Shown here one piece after another: positions 1-13,700 of a stretch of DNA of 64,000 nt (the stretch's first letter is position 1; every line of letters starts with the position of its first letter). Source of the stretch: Mantis religiosa (Eukaryota; Arthropoda; Insecta; Mantodea; Mantidae). The translations under genes and the position numbers were made by a program. The DNA lies in contig CM060955.1 of the NCBI GenBank assembly GCA_030765055.1, positions 103,588,201-103,652,200 on the forward strand. Reading direction: 5' to 3'. Under the pieces are notes generated by a model that was not told where the DNA came from, did not search any database, and saw nothing but the letters and a program-made list of their open reading frames with translations.

Positions 1-942
1 ATACTTCGCAAATATTTATTTCTCAAAAATGGCCACTAAGAGTTTTCTTTAATATGATCATCCTAAAATTCAATAGTGCCAAATATTTCGTAAACATTTG
101 CTTCACATTGATCACTTTCACTGTAACTGGCATTGATAAAATAATTGGCAAATGAGTACTGACGCTCGAGATGTGAATTTAAATTTCCAGCTGTTCTCTA
201 GTTCTGGCTGGTACTTTCCATGACCTAAGTATCCCATTTACTTTACAGCCATTCCTACTAAAACACTAAAAAATATTAAAACAAATTTTTCAGAACGTTG
301 TTTTCCTTAGCACTGGAATGTTTATAAAATATTACACAGTAGGTCACAACAAACGTTTCTATGTTATGCTTCAGTATTATTATCAACATTATTTAACCTG
401 CATCCACCTCTTAACACGAGTAGTTCAAACAGAACACTTATAATTTAGGTTATTTTCTTTAATAGTACTCGTTCAAAGTGACATCCACTCATCCTGTCCC
501 ATTCTACACAAAGAAACACACGAAGTTCCCTAATTATTACATTAATATAGATCTTTGGAAATGAACATCAGAATTACATATTTTCAACTGTTTTGACGCT
601 ACACAAAATATACAACAAAATAATTAGCTACGTTCTTTTTTCGCCCAAAGAATCCATTTACGTTTGGAGTATGTAAACGCTTTATCTCATGACTCTATGT
701 AAGTTCTTTAATTGGAAAGTTATATTTAATTTTTAATTGTAAACAGTTTTATATTTCAAAAGTTTTTCTGAATATTCCTTGAATAGCATTTCAGCTGAAT
801 TTGTTTGATCTGATTTAGGACTTAGTAACCCAACGGACAGATAATTTATCTCTATTTTTCATAAAAATAAGATTTTGATTTAAAAACTACAAAAACAGGA
901 AGCTTAGTTAGCATGTTTTGTATTTTTATGAACCTATGCAAG

Positions 943-987
943 TAATAAATCGTAGAAGTCACACTGTTGTAACACAATGTGCAAATG
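943..987 (+). other. possible 45-nt micro-exon ending at a good 5' splice site
   Basis: The sequence caaatg|gtaagtac at 982-995 matches the consensus donor, with GT at 988-989. In the frame that is open from 912, the donor falls after the first base of a codon, which is the phase needed by the acceptor at 1350-1351. A pyrimidine-rich stretch ending in AG at 941-942 could be its own acceptor. This is speculative: the deduced peptide is only about 15 residues long and has no recognisable feature. Confidence 0.15.
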
Positions 988-1261
988 GTAAGTACATTTT
1001 AATATTCCAATTGTAAGTAATACACTTTGCAGATGTCTCTCTATATTTTGTGAATTGAGCTGTTTTATTTATTCATTTGATGTTAGTTTGTGCATTTATA
1101 ATACCATTACTTTATATATCTCTGAGCTTATGATTCTGAGAGAAGTTTTGACAACACAGTTATTTACGAAGTGCGACACAGTTAATATGCCCTACTATTA
1201 CACTATAGAACATCTGCTTCCAATGCAAAGGACGAAAACAAAGACAACTTAACACTTCTAT

Positions 1262-1283
1262 TGTTTCTTCCAAAATATTACAG
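1262..1283 (+). other. alternative 3' splice site
   Basis: A pyrimidine tract (cttctattgtttcttcc, 1254-1270) is followed by aaaatattacag, with AG at 1282-1283. By sequence this is the stronger tract. If it is used, the exon gains 68 bases and starts with the third base of a codon. The added residues include a cysteine and look unlike the rest of the protein, so I rank it second. RNA reads across the junction would settle it. Confidence 0.35.
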
Positions 1284-1336
1284 AAGAATCAAGAAACTTC
1301 ATTACATTATAAGTGGGAGTCATGGTTCAAGTATGG

Positions 1337-1351
1337 TTAATTGTTTTACAG
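1337..1351 (+). other. preferred 3' splice site of the giant exon
   Basis: The sequence ttaattgttttacag ends at 1351 and is followed by gaataaag. It is a good acceptor, with a T-rich tract and a TTAAT that could serve as branch point. The exon would begin at 1352, after the first base of a codon. I prefer it because the peptide just downstream (IKATEKTALLISDPEYES) has the protein's composition, whereas the upstream translation does not. A competing acceptor with a longer pyrimidine tract ends at 1283. Confidence 0.45.
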
Positions 1352-1740
1352 GAATAAAGGCTACGGAGAAAACGGCTCTGCTCATATCAGACCCCGAATA
1401 CGAAAGTAAGGGTAAGATAATCCATGACTGGAAAGTAGTGCCTTTCAACTATGATGGTGAAATTTTACAAATTCTTAGACGGCATCGTCAGTATTCTGAA
1501 GATTTCGATGAGATCACTCCAGTAGATTTAAAGAATGGTGAAATATCCATTCTAGCAGAACTATTAAGCTATTCACCAAATGTTAAAGTTAAAAAAATAA
1601 ATAAAAACGTTCAACATGATCGAAAGGACGTACAGAAACAATTGCATTCACGGGAAGAGTCACTGGAAGAAAAGGGGGGACATAAACGCGTTTCGGTTTC
1701 TAGTGGACGGAGAGGGAAACAATCAGGAGCTGATCAAAAT
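1352..1740 (+). other. N-terminal non-repetitive segment of the giant protein
   Basis: The first 130 or so encoded residues lack the Tyr-Tyr-Asp repeats. They include mixed hydrophobic stretches (KVVPFNYDGEILQIL, ISILAELLSY) that could form a small folded unit, followed by a Lys/Glu-rich linker. The first repeat-like motif, EDYYDYEEPELLEE, appears at about 1760. I recognise no domain. Confidence 0.5.
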
Positions 1741-4700
1741 CTGAAAAATAAACATCTATTGGAAGATTATTACGATTACGAAGAACCTGAACTTTTAGAG
1801 GAAGGTGAGGACGTCGCGTATAAGGACATCGCGGTTACAGAAGTTAAAGTGGATAAAAGCACGAATAAAACTAAGAAAGAGGTTTATGATGGTTTAAAAT
1901 CCATCCGAAGAAAGAAAACGGGAGACCAGCTGATTAAGGACAAAGTAAATCGTATCCCTGAAGACGAACTCGAATCTAGAAAAATTATCAAGAGAAAGCT
2001 ACAAATAAATGGTGATCAAAAGTTCAACGCATCGGGGATAAAAAAAGAAAATATAGACTACAAAGTGTATAAGATTGAAAGAAAAAAAGTTAAGGTCAAT
2101 GACAGTGAAGAACCCATATATGTAATAAGGAAGGAAAGAAAAACTGAACGTTCCCCGGAAGACATTGAAGTAGATTGGGTCAATGAGGTTCCCCAAAAAA
2201 CTTTCGTCGCCTTAAGCGACAGCGAACGAGCAAAATTGGTTCTCACTCACCCTGAATTGCAAGACTATGAAGTAATTATTGAAGAAGATATCAAAACGCC
2301 TAAACGTGTCCTAAGAAGTAACAAACAGGAAATTGACACTTCGAAACGGCAGCAAAAAGACAAAGAAATTGTGGAAAGTGTCACTGTAAAGTCACAAAAT
2401 AAGGATCTCTTGCATGCTGCCACTAAAAGTGAACCAATTAAATCCATTAGTACACAAAAGAAGCCTGTAGTGCACACACGTGTAGAGAAAGAAGTTTATG
2501 ATGACGCAAAACTAAAAAATAAGACCCAAGAGGTTTCTAAGTCAAAATATGAAATTAGTTCGCAAATACCTAAACCAAGTACTGCTGATCACGTTCCAAA
2601 CACACCGTCGACGCCGCCAATATTTATGGAATTTAAAAAACGACAACAGCAATCTACATCCGCTCCCGATAGTGACATGTTATACTATGACATAGCCCCA
2701 TACAATCTCGAAAAGAGAAAAGAAAAGAGAAAGAAACCTAAGAAAGTTTATTATGAATATGAGGAAGTAGTCCCTCTAAACTTTAAACATCCTAAAGATG
2801 TCTCCAAACAAAAGCATGCGAAACAGCCTACAACTACGCATTACAAAAGTGCTACAAGTAAAATCGCACCTACAGCAAGATCCAAGAAAGAAGATACAGA
2901 TTACGAAGAATACGACTCAGAAGAGGACGAGAAAGTACTTTTTCACAAAAAAGCTAGTAAGGTAACTCCAAAGGCTTATACGGAAACGTCATCAAAGATA
3001 CCTCCTATAACGAATGAGAGAGGCACAACTACAATGGCAAAGGTAGCAACAAAGCAAAAGTTATATGAGCAGGATATTCCCGAATATTATGATTATGAAA
3101 CTAAAGAAAAGATTGACGTAGATAAGCGTCACACACCTGTTCTTCCCAAAAAGCAACGGAAAAGAGAACAGCCGTTATCCACAACAGAACAAACTTCAGG
3201 CACCTCCACGGTAAAGACAGAAAATCAATACGACCATGAGCTGGAAGAAATACATACAAAAGCTGTTACAGGAACAAACATCGTTACGAAGCCTGCAAGT
3301 ACAACTCCTACAGGTTATAGCGAACAGCAAAGGGAGACCATAAAATCTATGAAAATGTCTCCTGCATCTTCCGGAAATAAAAAAGAGACGGCCACAGAAG
3401 TGGGTCCCAAAACAACCGAAAAAACAAACGCGACACCAAAAACAACTAGAGATGAGGAGCTTTATGGTTACAGAGAGCAGCGCTATGATGCACCAACACA
3501 AAAAGGAAAATCTAGCACAACTGCTCCTTCTAAAAGCACCACACTGACGCTCACGAAGAACGTTAAGAAAGAAATAGTGGAATCTAAAGAAAACCAGTAT
3601 GATTATTATGACCACGAGACCGATGTGAAAATGATTAAAGATATTTCCAAGCAAGGAGACATTTCTGCGAATTCAAGCCCCAAAACAGACAAGAAGGTCG
3701 AAGGACCACAAAAGCTAAAAACTATAAGGCCATCGGATGAAGTTAAAACTGTTAGTATTGCCGTATCAATTCCTGAAAGACATGCCAGAAAATTTACAAT
3801 TACCGAGACGCCAGAGGTAATAGCCCCAAAACAACACTCATATCACAATGCCACAGTGTTACAGTCACTAAATAAAGAAAATGCATCACTTGAAAAAGAT
3901 ATGGTGCAGATTTCTTCTGAAACAAAGGACGAGGGTTTTCAGATTATGATAGAACAAGGCGATAAGACAACACGGAAACCTACTAAGGGCTACGTGTACA
4001 CCACTAGTACTATAAAGACCACAGAAGAGGAAGAAGAAGAGGAGGAAGAGGAAGAGGAGGAGAGTGGGTCAAAATTCCGTAAACCTACTTCTGCTTTCAA
4101 TCTGACAACAGTAAGCTATAAAGAGACAGACACTGAGGACAGTGCTTACGATTCGGATTACGATTCATCTTACAGTGGTGAAATAGTGGAAAAGTTTCAC
4201 AAGAAATTGCGAATGACAGCTTTGCCCAAGACTCAATTTGAACAAACTACAGATCAGACAAAGGCAGCTGCAATACATCGTAGTGCTGGATCTGTATCTA
4301 CCACAAGTACTACCCCAAAGGAAGACAGCGAATATTACGATATTGAAGAAGAGGAGGTGGGGAAAGATAACGTGAAAAGATCAAAAACGAGGTTTGTTCC
4401 TTCTAGTAAAAGTACTGGTGTAATTGATGTGGTTACAGAACATACGAATCCTAAAGAAATAACCATTACTCCAAGTTCAGTTATCAGGAAATCAATTACT
4501 ACAGAAGTACCTTATGAACGCAAGGAAACGCTGGGAACAAATAACATAATATCTTCAACGGAACCTACGACTTATTTTGCGGCTCTGAAGGATAAAACTG
4601 GTATTGAGACAGTTCCCGAATATGAAGAACACAAATATACTAAAGGAATACAAACTACTACTGACCAAGTAATTACAGAATTGAAGAATCTAGAAACAAA

Positions 4701-7700
4701 AGCTGTATCCCTGCCTTTGAAATCGTCACTAGCAACTAATCCTGAATTGCCGACTACAAGACTTTCTCAGCAAGAATATGGTCAGCATACCCCTGAAGAA
4801 GGAGATATGTCTCCATCTTCAGTACATAAAACGAACTACATTCTACCTTCATCGTTTAAGCCATCAGCTCCTCCTGAATCAGAAACTAAAGCCTCGATTG
4901 AAACCACTGCTTCCCCACATTTGAAGCCTATGAGTAAATATACAGATCACGATATCCTGGAAAAGTCTACTGCAAAACATCCCATCCTTAAAAGCTATGA
5001 TACAGAATACGTCGAAGACTTTTCAAAAACTTCAATACTACAGACGAAAATCACACCCAGAAGATCAACTTCAGGAGTGACTCCAGTTGCCGAAACAGTA
5101 ACAGAAAGTGTACAGACGCGGAAATTAACAACACGAAAACAAGTGGTGCCAACTTCAACTTCCACTTCAGCAGAATTTGTAAATGAGGTGGAATATTATG
5201 ACGCAACTGATGAACGTAATGGTAAGATGAAGCCATCCTTGGAAAATATGATGGGTCAATCACAGGTAGAGCCCAGGGTTATTGTCAAGGGTTCAGTGGG
5301 AACTGAGCCAACTACGCATATTACTCAGAAGTCAAAGGAAACCGAAGTATTTGATTTTGAAGGAATAGAGGACGTGGGTACAACTCCCGCAAGTAAACCT
5401 AAAGATTCGCTTTCTAAGAAAATCGTTGAAGGTTCAGGAAAAACTGCTCCACCAGCGTCAACTTCAACTGCAAGAGCTTTCACAGTTAAATCCAAACTTA
5501 GGCCAAGCACAACAACAGGAGATGAGTCTGAATACTACGATGCGGAATATGAGAATGGTGGAATAAGAAGGGCCAAGCCCACCACGTCCAGAATTCAAGG
5601 AGAAGTAAGCTCTAAGGGATTACAAATTAAAACTTCACATTCGACGCATACTACAAGTTCTCCAAAATTAACCCTTAAACCGAGATCAGAAAAACTGGAG
5701 AATTATTATTTTGAGAACGAACAAACAAAGATTTCAAAATACTTTCAACCAACTAAAACGCCTATGGAATCTTTAAAGCCTTCTACGGCGTATTTCAAAG
5801 AAATTGTCAGTGGCACATATTCATCTACTTCAAGCAGTCATCCCACTACAACACCTAAAATATCTCACCAAGCGGAGGATAAATATAACATAGAGGAACC
5901 TGAAGAATTGGAAATGAAGCAATTTACCAAGAAATCTAGGACACAGGAAATAACCACATCATTGCCAACATATTCAACATATTCAAAGAGCATACCAAAG
6001 TCACCTGGAACAGTCCTTTCTGAGAAAGCTAAACATTATGATGTTGAGAAGATAAGCATTTCAACTACTACAAAGGCAAGTCCGGCTGAAGCACTGGTAT
6101 CAAGAATAACCACGCATGAGCCTTTGGACAAAACATTTAAAAAAAAGATTGCAAAGGCACCTGATTCAGAAGAATCTGAGGAATATGACGACAAGGAGGT
6201 AATGGAAAAAAGAAAGCGCGCCACGGTTAAAGAAGCTTCCATGAAAATAACCGATGCTAAAACCAAAGCAGACCACAGTAAAAAATTTTCTATTCAGGAA
6301 TATGTTGTGACGGAGTCCCTTCCAGAAACCAAAACCAGATTTCTGACAACTCCCGTAGTGGACGAAATAGAATATAATGTTGAAAATGTGCCCATATCAG
6401 AAGGAAGGCCCACTGTACTCCGTCATCCTAAAACAGAAAGTATTACCACGGTGCCCCATTTGTCTTCAGAAAAAGCAATTACAGAAGCAAAATCGACTAT
6501 TCCTCCTGATCTACAGATTACAACGGGATCCCTGTTTCACACCAATAAAGAACAAGTTTCCTCTGAAACCAACTTGGAATTAGAGCCAGTATATTACGAT
6601 GCAGAAGAAGGTACTTTAAAGAAAGGGGTGCCTACACAAAGAAAGACCACCATATCGAAGAAGACCTCATATTCAGGGGTAGCATCCAAGGATGGGATTG
6701 ATTATGTGGAGAAAATCAAGTATAGCACGGACTCTAAGCCCCGGGAATCTACGCAAGAGAGGCATAAGCCTTCTGCAACCCCAGAAAGAGTATCTTCCGT
6801 AAAACAAGCTACGACACCCAGCTCAACGGAGCATGAAATTACTACAATATCAGGAGAGCGTAAAAATTTACAGACTATTGCAGTATCATCAGTAAGGGTA
6901 CATACACCATTAGAAGATTTAGATAGTACCAAGATATTACCAAAGACAGCCAAAGTCCCAGAGTCTACCTCATTGCTTAAACAGACGGACAAGGAGGACG
7001 TTAAAGGAAAAGGAAGATCCACAACACCAAGTGATATAGTTGAGAAAACTCCCATGTCATTAGAACCTGTGTCTAAAGTATCCAGAACTAGTCATGAAAC
7101 AAAACAAGGGATCACTGAAGAGCAGGGTTTCTTACCACACAATAGGCCAACTTCCGTGGTACCGCATGATGAATCTGACTATATCGATATTGATGATGAA
7201 AGATCACAAAAGCGGAAGAGCTCGCCAACCAATCACATGGCTGTCTCAAGTTCATCACTAAAACATTTGCCCAAATCACAAGCTACTGTACCTGCACCAG
7301 AGGAACATACGCACCATGAGACCGTTAAAAATAAGAGTATTTTAAAAACGGTTACACTACCAGCTCCTATTGGGGAGGATGCTGAAATAATCTTGGAGAA
7401 TAAATCTGAACCAGATTTAGGAACTCCAAAAACATCAGAAAGCACTCATGTAACTCCCTCTGTCAAAGCATCAGATGAATCTGATTACTATCACCTCGAA
7501 GAAGAAACACAGAAACGCAAAGTCTCGCTTCAGCAAACAGTCGTCTCAGAAGTGACAGAAAAGTTTATACCTACATCGCCAAAATCACCATTGTTTCCAA
7601 CACAGAAAACAACACCACCCCAAATAACTTCTAGGACAACTGAAACAGAGTCCGAGTACTTTGAAATCGAAGAAGTAAATGATATGTTGAAACAGTCAAC

Positions 7701-10700
7701 CAAAAGGGATATAATTTCCCCCAAACTGCCTGTTACACCTCGCTCTGTGTCCAAAGATATTGATAAAGTTCAAGATTACGACACGACAGACATTTCATCA
7801 AAGAAACCCCGGCCTACAGTCACCTCTGTTGCTTCTGCAACAATCCCAACTACATTGTTTGATAGTGAATATTACGACTTTGAAGAGGTACCAGAAAAAA
7901 CAAACTCACCCATTACAAATCGGTTAACTTCACAAGCAACGAGTCATACGACAAAGTCATTATATCAGCAGCCCAAAGAAACTTCCAAACACTTAGAAGA
8001 CGAGGTAGAATATTACAGTGATGTAATTGAAAACTTAAGAACCGATAAACCACCGATGCACCATATAGTGCAGTCCTCAGAATCTACTGCTTCTACGCGT
8101 GTAACATCGGGCATGGAAACTCCAAAATCTGTGACCGTGAAACCTGGTTATGAACGAGATCTTTATGATGCGGGTAAAAAAGTGGTAGTAAAACTGTCAA
8201 CGCATGCTACTGAATCGACTGAAGCTACCACTATAGAAGCTGCCACCACTGAAGCTACTAGCGTAACAAAATCTCAGAAATACATTCGCACAGATGCAGT
8301 GAAAGATTACGAGATCTTGGAAGAAACCTTAGAAGGGAAATCGGACACTATTTCCTCTAAGAAATTTCATAAGTCAATTAAAACCACACCTCTAACAGAC
8401 ACCGTATATTATGATATTGAAGAAACGACTACACAGAAGCCTATAGAAGATAAATTATCTAACGAGTTACTTCAACAAAATGATATAAAAGTACCAGTAA
8501 CCAAAACACCCAAAGGTAAAACAAAGGTCTCTTATAATCATGATGAAGGCTTAGAGAAGGCTAAAACTGTTGCGAATGAGTTCACAGAATCTACAGAAGT
8601 AGCTCAGAAAATCACAACACAAAGTTCAAGTTATAAAGCCTCTCATGATGTGTCCGATGTTTATTATGATGTTGAAGAGGGTAGTGACGTACAGGAAAAG
8701 CCTTCTACACCAATCCCTAGAACACCATCACAGTCTACGATACAGAGACAAAACGCGCCTCAAACAAGTACTTTACACCCATCAATAGGAGTAGATCAGA
8801 AAGTAAAGGAACATTATGACGAAAATGAGGACAAAATAGAATCTCTAAAATCGACAACCTACTTAAGCAAAGCTTCAACCAAATCCAGTATATCTGTGGG
8901 AGAACGAAAGACAAGCACTCATAGAGAAGCAATAACTACTGGAGCATCAGAGCTAGTAGACTATATAGATTTCGAAGAAAGACAATATCAGAAATCTACA
9001 GGTCATTCTGACACAACTTCCTCAAAACCAGCTACAGGCACTGAACCTTCCCGGTTTATGGAAACTCAAAAGCAATTGCCTGCAGTAAGTCAAGAAGCAG
9101 TTGAATATTACGATTTAGAGGTAGCAGATTTGAAGAAAAGAAGGCCTGTTACAGAAACTTTGCAATACGAAATATCTACTCAGCAAAGTGCAATAAAACA
9201 TACTACTAGCAGTACATCTATGGAGACGTTAACGCATAGAGAATCAAAACAGCAAACCACAAATGCTCCCGAACAAAATGATGAATACAGTGATGGTGAA
9301 AAAAGCCTTAAACCCATGGTTAGCGTTCCTAAACTTACTTCAAAGTCTGGATTCACTACTGAAACATCTAAGGGGAAAACAATAAAATTACCTGAAGATT
9401 CGGTTGAATACTATGAGTTTGAAGCCGAAGACGCTCAAAAGTCAAAAATATCTTCTAAAATACCATTCAAAGGTTCCACACCTGCAACTAAACCCGTGAT
9501 TCAAAAGTCAACAAAGACTAATAGAGAGAAACTCGTAAGAACATCTAGTGAACCTGAAGAATACTACGATTTTGAAGGGGCGAACGGAAATAAGGCAGAA
9601 AAATTCACACACATACCTAAAATGTCCTCCAAATACACAACAGTTTCAGAATCGAAGCACATAAAGTCCGAAGAACAGGTAACTAGATTGCCTGAAGAAG
9701 TTATAGATTATGATGTGAAACAAAAAGTGCTAGACAGACAAGGCACATTAACCTCAGTTCCCACTGTAGCCTCAACAATTACAAAAGAGGTGCCGTATAC
9801 AAAACTTCCTGAGCGACATATGCGAAAATCTGACGAAGATGTGGAGTATTCTGATTATGATATTCCACAAAAACAAAAATCAACAACATCCATTGAAAAA
9901 CACGCTCAAGAATTCGTAACGCTTAGGGACGAACTGCTGCACACCAAATCCCGTACAAAACCTCGTACAAGCACTCTTGAGGAAGGGGTAAACAGTTATA
10001 TTACTAAAGTAGTACAGGAACAAATATCAACGAGGTCTATTCCTGATAGTAGTTCAAGGGTTACGACTTCTGGTAAAGAACTGCAACTCACGAGTTCCTA
10101 TCCAGAAACAACATTAATAGATAAAAAAGACAAACAATACTATGATTTTGGAAATGAAGTTGTACCGAAACCGCAATCGTCTAAACCTATTGAAAGACCT
10201 GCTCCAGAAGCAACAACTGTCTCAGGTTTTCCAAGCACTAAAGCTGTTACGCCCAAAACTTTGCTTCATGAAGGTATAGATTATTATGAAATTGCAGAAC
10301 CACATATGGTGGAACACAAGACAGAAAAGCAGGCTCCCGAGGCTTCAAAATATGCCACATCTACACTGAAAACACTATACAGTACAATTAAGAGTTCAAC
10401 ACAAATTACATCTGAGGAAGTGCCAGAATATTATGATATGGAGGTGAAAACTGTACTACATGAAAAATTCACCACGAAGTCAGAAGGTACGTCATCAATG
10501 CCCACTGAATCCACGCAAATAGTTTCATACACAAAGTATGATAAGCCCACTTCTAGAATGCAAGAAAAACCACTGCAATACTTCGATGAAGGCGAGAAAG
10601 AAGTGACAGCTGCACCTTCCCCGGCTATTTCTCAGGTGTCCTCTAAGAATACCAGTTCTACATATAAACTTGCGCTAGAAAAAGCCACTAAACAACCTGA

Positions 10701-13700
10701 GAAAGGTGAGGAGTATGATGACAGTGACGAAGAAAATGCAATGATAAAAGCGACACGTTCAAAGACTAGTGTTCGTGAAATATCTTCAAAACCTATTACG
10801 TCCACAGATGTACCAAACAAAATAAAAGATCTTAATAAACCTTCCAGTATAGCCAGAGAGGATAAAAATTACTACATGGATGAAGAAAAAGTAACAAAGA
10901 AGCTAGAATCTACTACATTCAGTGAAAAAATGTTATCAAAGTTTGAAGAAACTACAGAAGAACCAACAAAACAAAAGCTTCAGATATTAAGTACGAAGGC
11001 GACTCGAAATACTGAAGGATCACAAGCACACTATGTAACCGAAGAAGCAGAAATAAAGCAGAACTTCATAACAAAGCTTCCTAAAGCATCTACAGAAATT
11101 GCGGATTATGACAGTTTAGAAGAAGAAATAATAGACAAACAACCCACACCTAGTTCGATATCAAAATCGTCATCTAGAGCAACTACAAAACCACATGATC
11201 GTATAAATGACAGAAACGTAATTTCAGGTAAAAGAGGAGAAAGCAACCCGTATTATGATAATGAAGAGGAAGTTCAAGCGAAAACAAATTCAATCCGCAA
11301 CATTTCGACGCCACATCCGGAGCCTGTAAGTGAAGAAACAGAAACGAAGAAACGAATACCAGAAGAAAATGCAGAATACTACGATATTGCGGAGAAATCT
11401 ACTCGAGAATTGAAATCAACAATTCAGCCAGTGAAGGCTAAAGAAATGCCAACGGGAAAACCCATAGAACATTCTGGCTATTACGATACTGAAGAAATCA
11501 CAAGGAAACTAAAACCAACTACTCTTTCAACTGAAATATCAAAATTTGCAACTACGCAAACCGAAGGGCACACAAAACTTTCTACATCGGAGTTAAGCAC
11601 ACCTAAGGAACTGCAACAATATGATGATTCTGTAAGAGGCACTACAGGGACAGTGAAATTATCCACGCACTTTACTGAAGCACCTTCAAAGTTAACTGAA
11701 GGTGAAAATTCACTCACAGTTTCTGAAAATATTAATGGTTATTTCCTTGCAGAAGAGAAAAAGACAGAGAAACCTTCGGAATTTGTCAAAACAACAGAAT
11801 ATCCAAAGCATATAGGTGTAGAAGAAAAATCCCCAGACGAAAGTTTGGAATATTACGATATTGAAGAAGAAAGTACGGTGCAACCTAAGACTATGTCAGA
11901 CATTACTGAAACTTCAACAAAACATTTGCCTGTCACAGATAACGTAGAATATCCTGTACGTGTCTCTAAAGAAACTGGGAGCTCTATGACCACGACAGCA
12001 GAAACACCACGAAAATTAACTGAAAAGCAGGACGAAGAATTAGAATACGATGATGTCATGGAAAAAAGCCACCGAACAAAACATCCCCTAAATGCTGGAA
12101 ATACAGAATCTACAGATTACATCACTAGGACAACTGTGGAGGAAGCAGAACATTTTCAAAACAAAAAAGACGGTACAAAGAAGGTGGAAGTCACTACGCA
12201 GTATGCAGAAACATCTTCAAAGCCTATAATGTTTACAGAAACTTCTCTTCGTCCAACAACTAAAGTTTCTAGAAGCGAGTCACCCCTCAGAGAAGGAAAA
12301 GTTCACGACATAGTCGAGCTGCATCCTGAATCACTCTCATCTACAGAAAAGGCGTCAATAAGCACCAAAACTCTTGAGCAGTATGTTACTGATTCAAGTA
12401 GCTCAACTGTACAACAGATGGAAACCTCAACGATGTCGGCTCCTTCTGGTACTACCGTAATAAGCTCTCTTATAGAACTGGCAACAAAAGCCATGAAACA
12501 AATATCTACTACTCTCTTTGGCGCTGAAGATGCATATGAAAGAGACGAGAAAATACCCGTTAAAGTGAATTTATCCAGTACGGTTGGAGTTTTAGAGGAC
12601 GTTAAGCCTTCAAGCGAAATGGCGAAAGAGGAAACTACCATTTCCCTGATAAATACTATGCAGGTCACAGGTGCCAAACCTAGACAATCGACGGTTTATA
12701 AAATGAACATTCCCAGCAGTCCTTCTGTTGCTTCAGAACCCTCTACAGCAGCCGAGGATGAGATTATTTATAGTGATATAGACCAGCCCGGATTAGAGAA
12801 AGCAGAGTCTTTGAAGAAGGCACCTGGAGGTACAACAGTGCCAGTGCAGACCACAACCTTACAAGAAGGGGCGCTCTATGAAACGGATAAAGCTGTATCA
12901 CAGAGAAATATTTCTGCCATACAACAAACCATAACTACGGAAGCGGAAACGACGAAGGATTATGTCAATGAGGAGGCTGAGGTGCAAACAACTGCTAGTT
13001 ATTTCGTGGAACAAAAAACTAAAGGGATACCTTTACTCACTAAGGACATACCTGCTGAAGATATACAATACTATGATTTAAATGAGATAGGAGATCAAAC
13101 GTTGCCAAAGACACGTTCTCCTAGAACAGAAAAATTTGCAAAGAAAACTCCGTCTTTCAAAACATTAACCACTAAAGAAATGAAATATTATAACTTAGAA
13201 GATGGAGAAATAGAAATAAAGACACAAGCAGTGACAACCCCTACTAAGCAGATGACCACTAATATTGAAAAAGATCGTTCAGAAGCTAATACAATGACTA
13301 CAGAGTATGTTAAATACCATGATATTGAAAGTATTGGTGTAGATACATCTGTGCACATTCCTTCGTCCACTAAGAAAACAGCTGAAAAAGCGATACCGTT
13401 TACAACAAAGGATAGCGATCACTTTGAATTACAAGAAATTCAATCTGGGAAACAAACGACGACAAGCATGGCAACACCACTTTCCACAACAGAATCTGCA
13501 GAAGAAGCTGAATACCAAGATGTGGAAATAAAGGGTGGAAGAAAAACATCACCAATTCCCAAAAGCATATCTAGAAGCACCTCGAAATCTCCCGCACATT
13601 TTAAAACAGTAGAAATGGAAACCTACGATTATAATGAAGGGCAAGAACAAGACGTCGGAACAACTTCTGCTGAGGAAGTTGGTAAAAGAGCAAAAACTCC

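Larger units (their letters stand above)
1..1351. other. AT-rich sequence upstream of the giant exon, probably intron or 5' flank
   Basis: No reading frame here has the composition of the downstream protein, and no signal peptide, RNA gene or repeat was recognised. The sequence is strongly AT-rich. The frame of the giant exon is open only from 1186, after an in-frame TAA at 1183-1185, so the coding sequence cannot continue upstream without splicing. A short open stretch at 1055-1252 lies in another frame and looks random. The best reading is intron lying 5' of the giant exon. Confidence 0.5.

Noticed and set aside
1055..1252. 65-codon + strand frame just upstream of the giant exon
   Set aside because: It lies in a different frame, has no signal peptide or recognisable motif, and overlaps the pyrimidine tract of the candidate acceptors; it fits intron sequence.
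1261..1351. Treating TTG at 1261 or ATG at 1333 as the start codon of the giant protein
   Set aside because: TTG is not a normal insect start. The 1333 ATG lies in sequence better explained as intron just before the splice site, and it gives no signal peptide.
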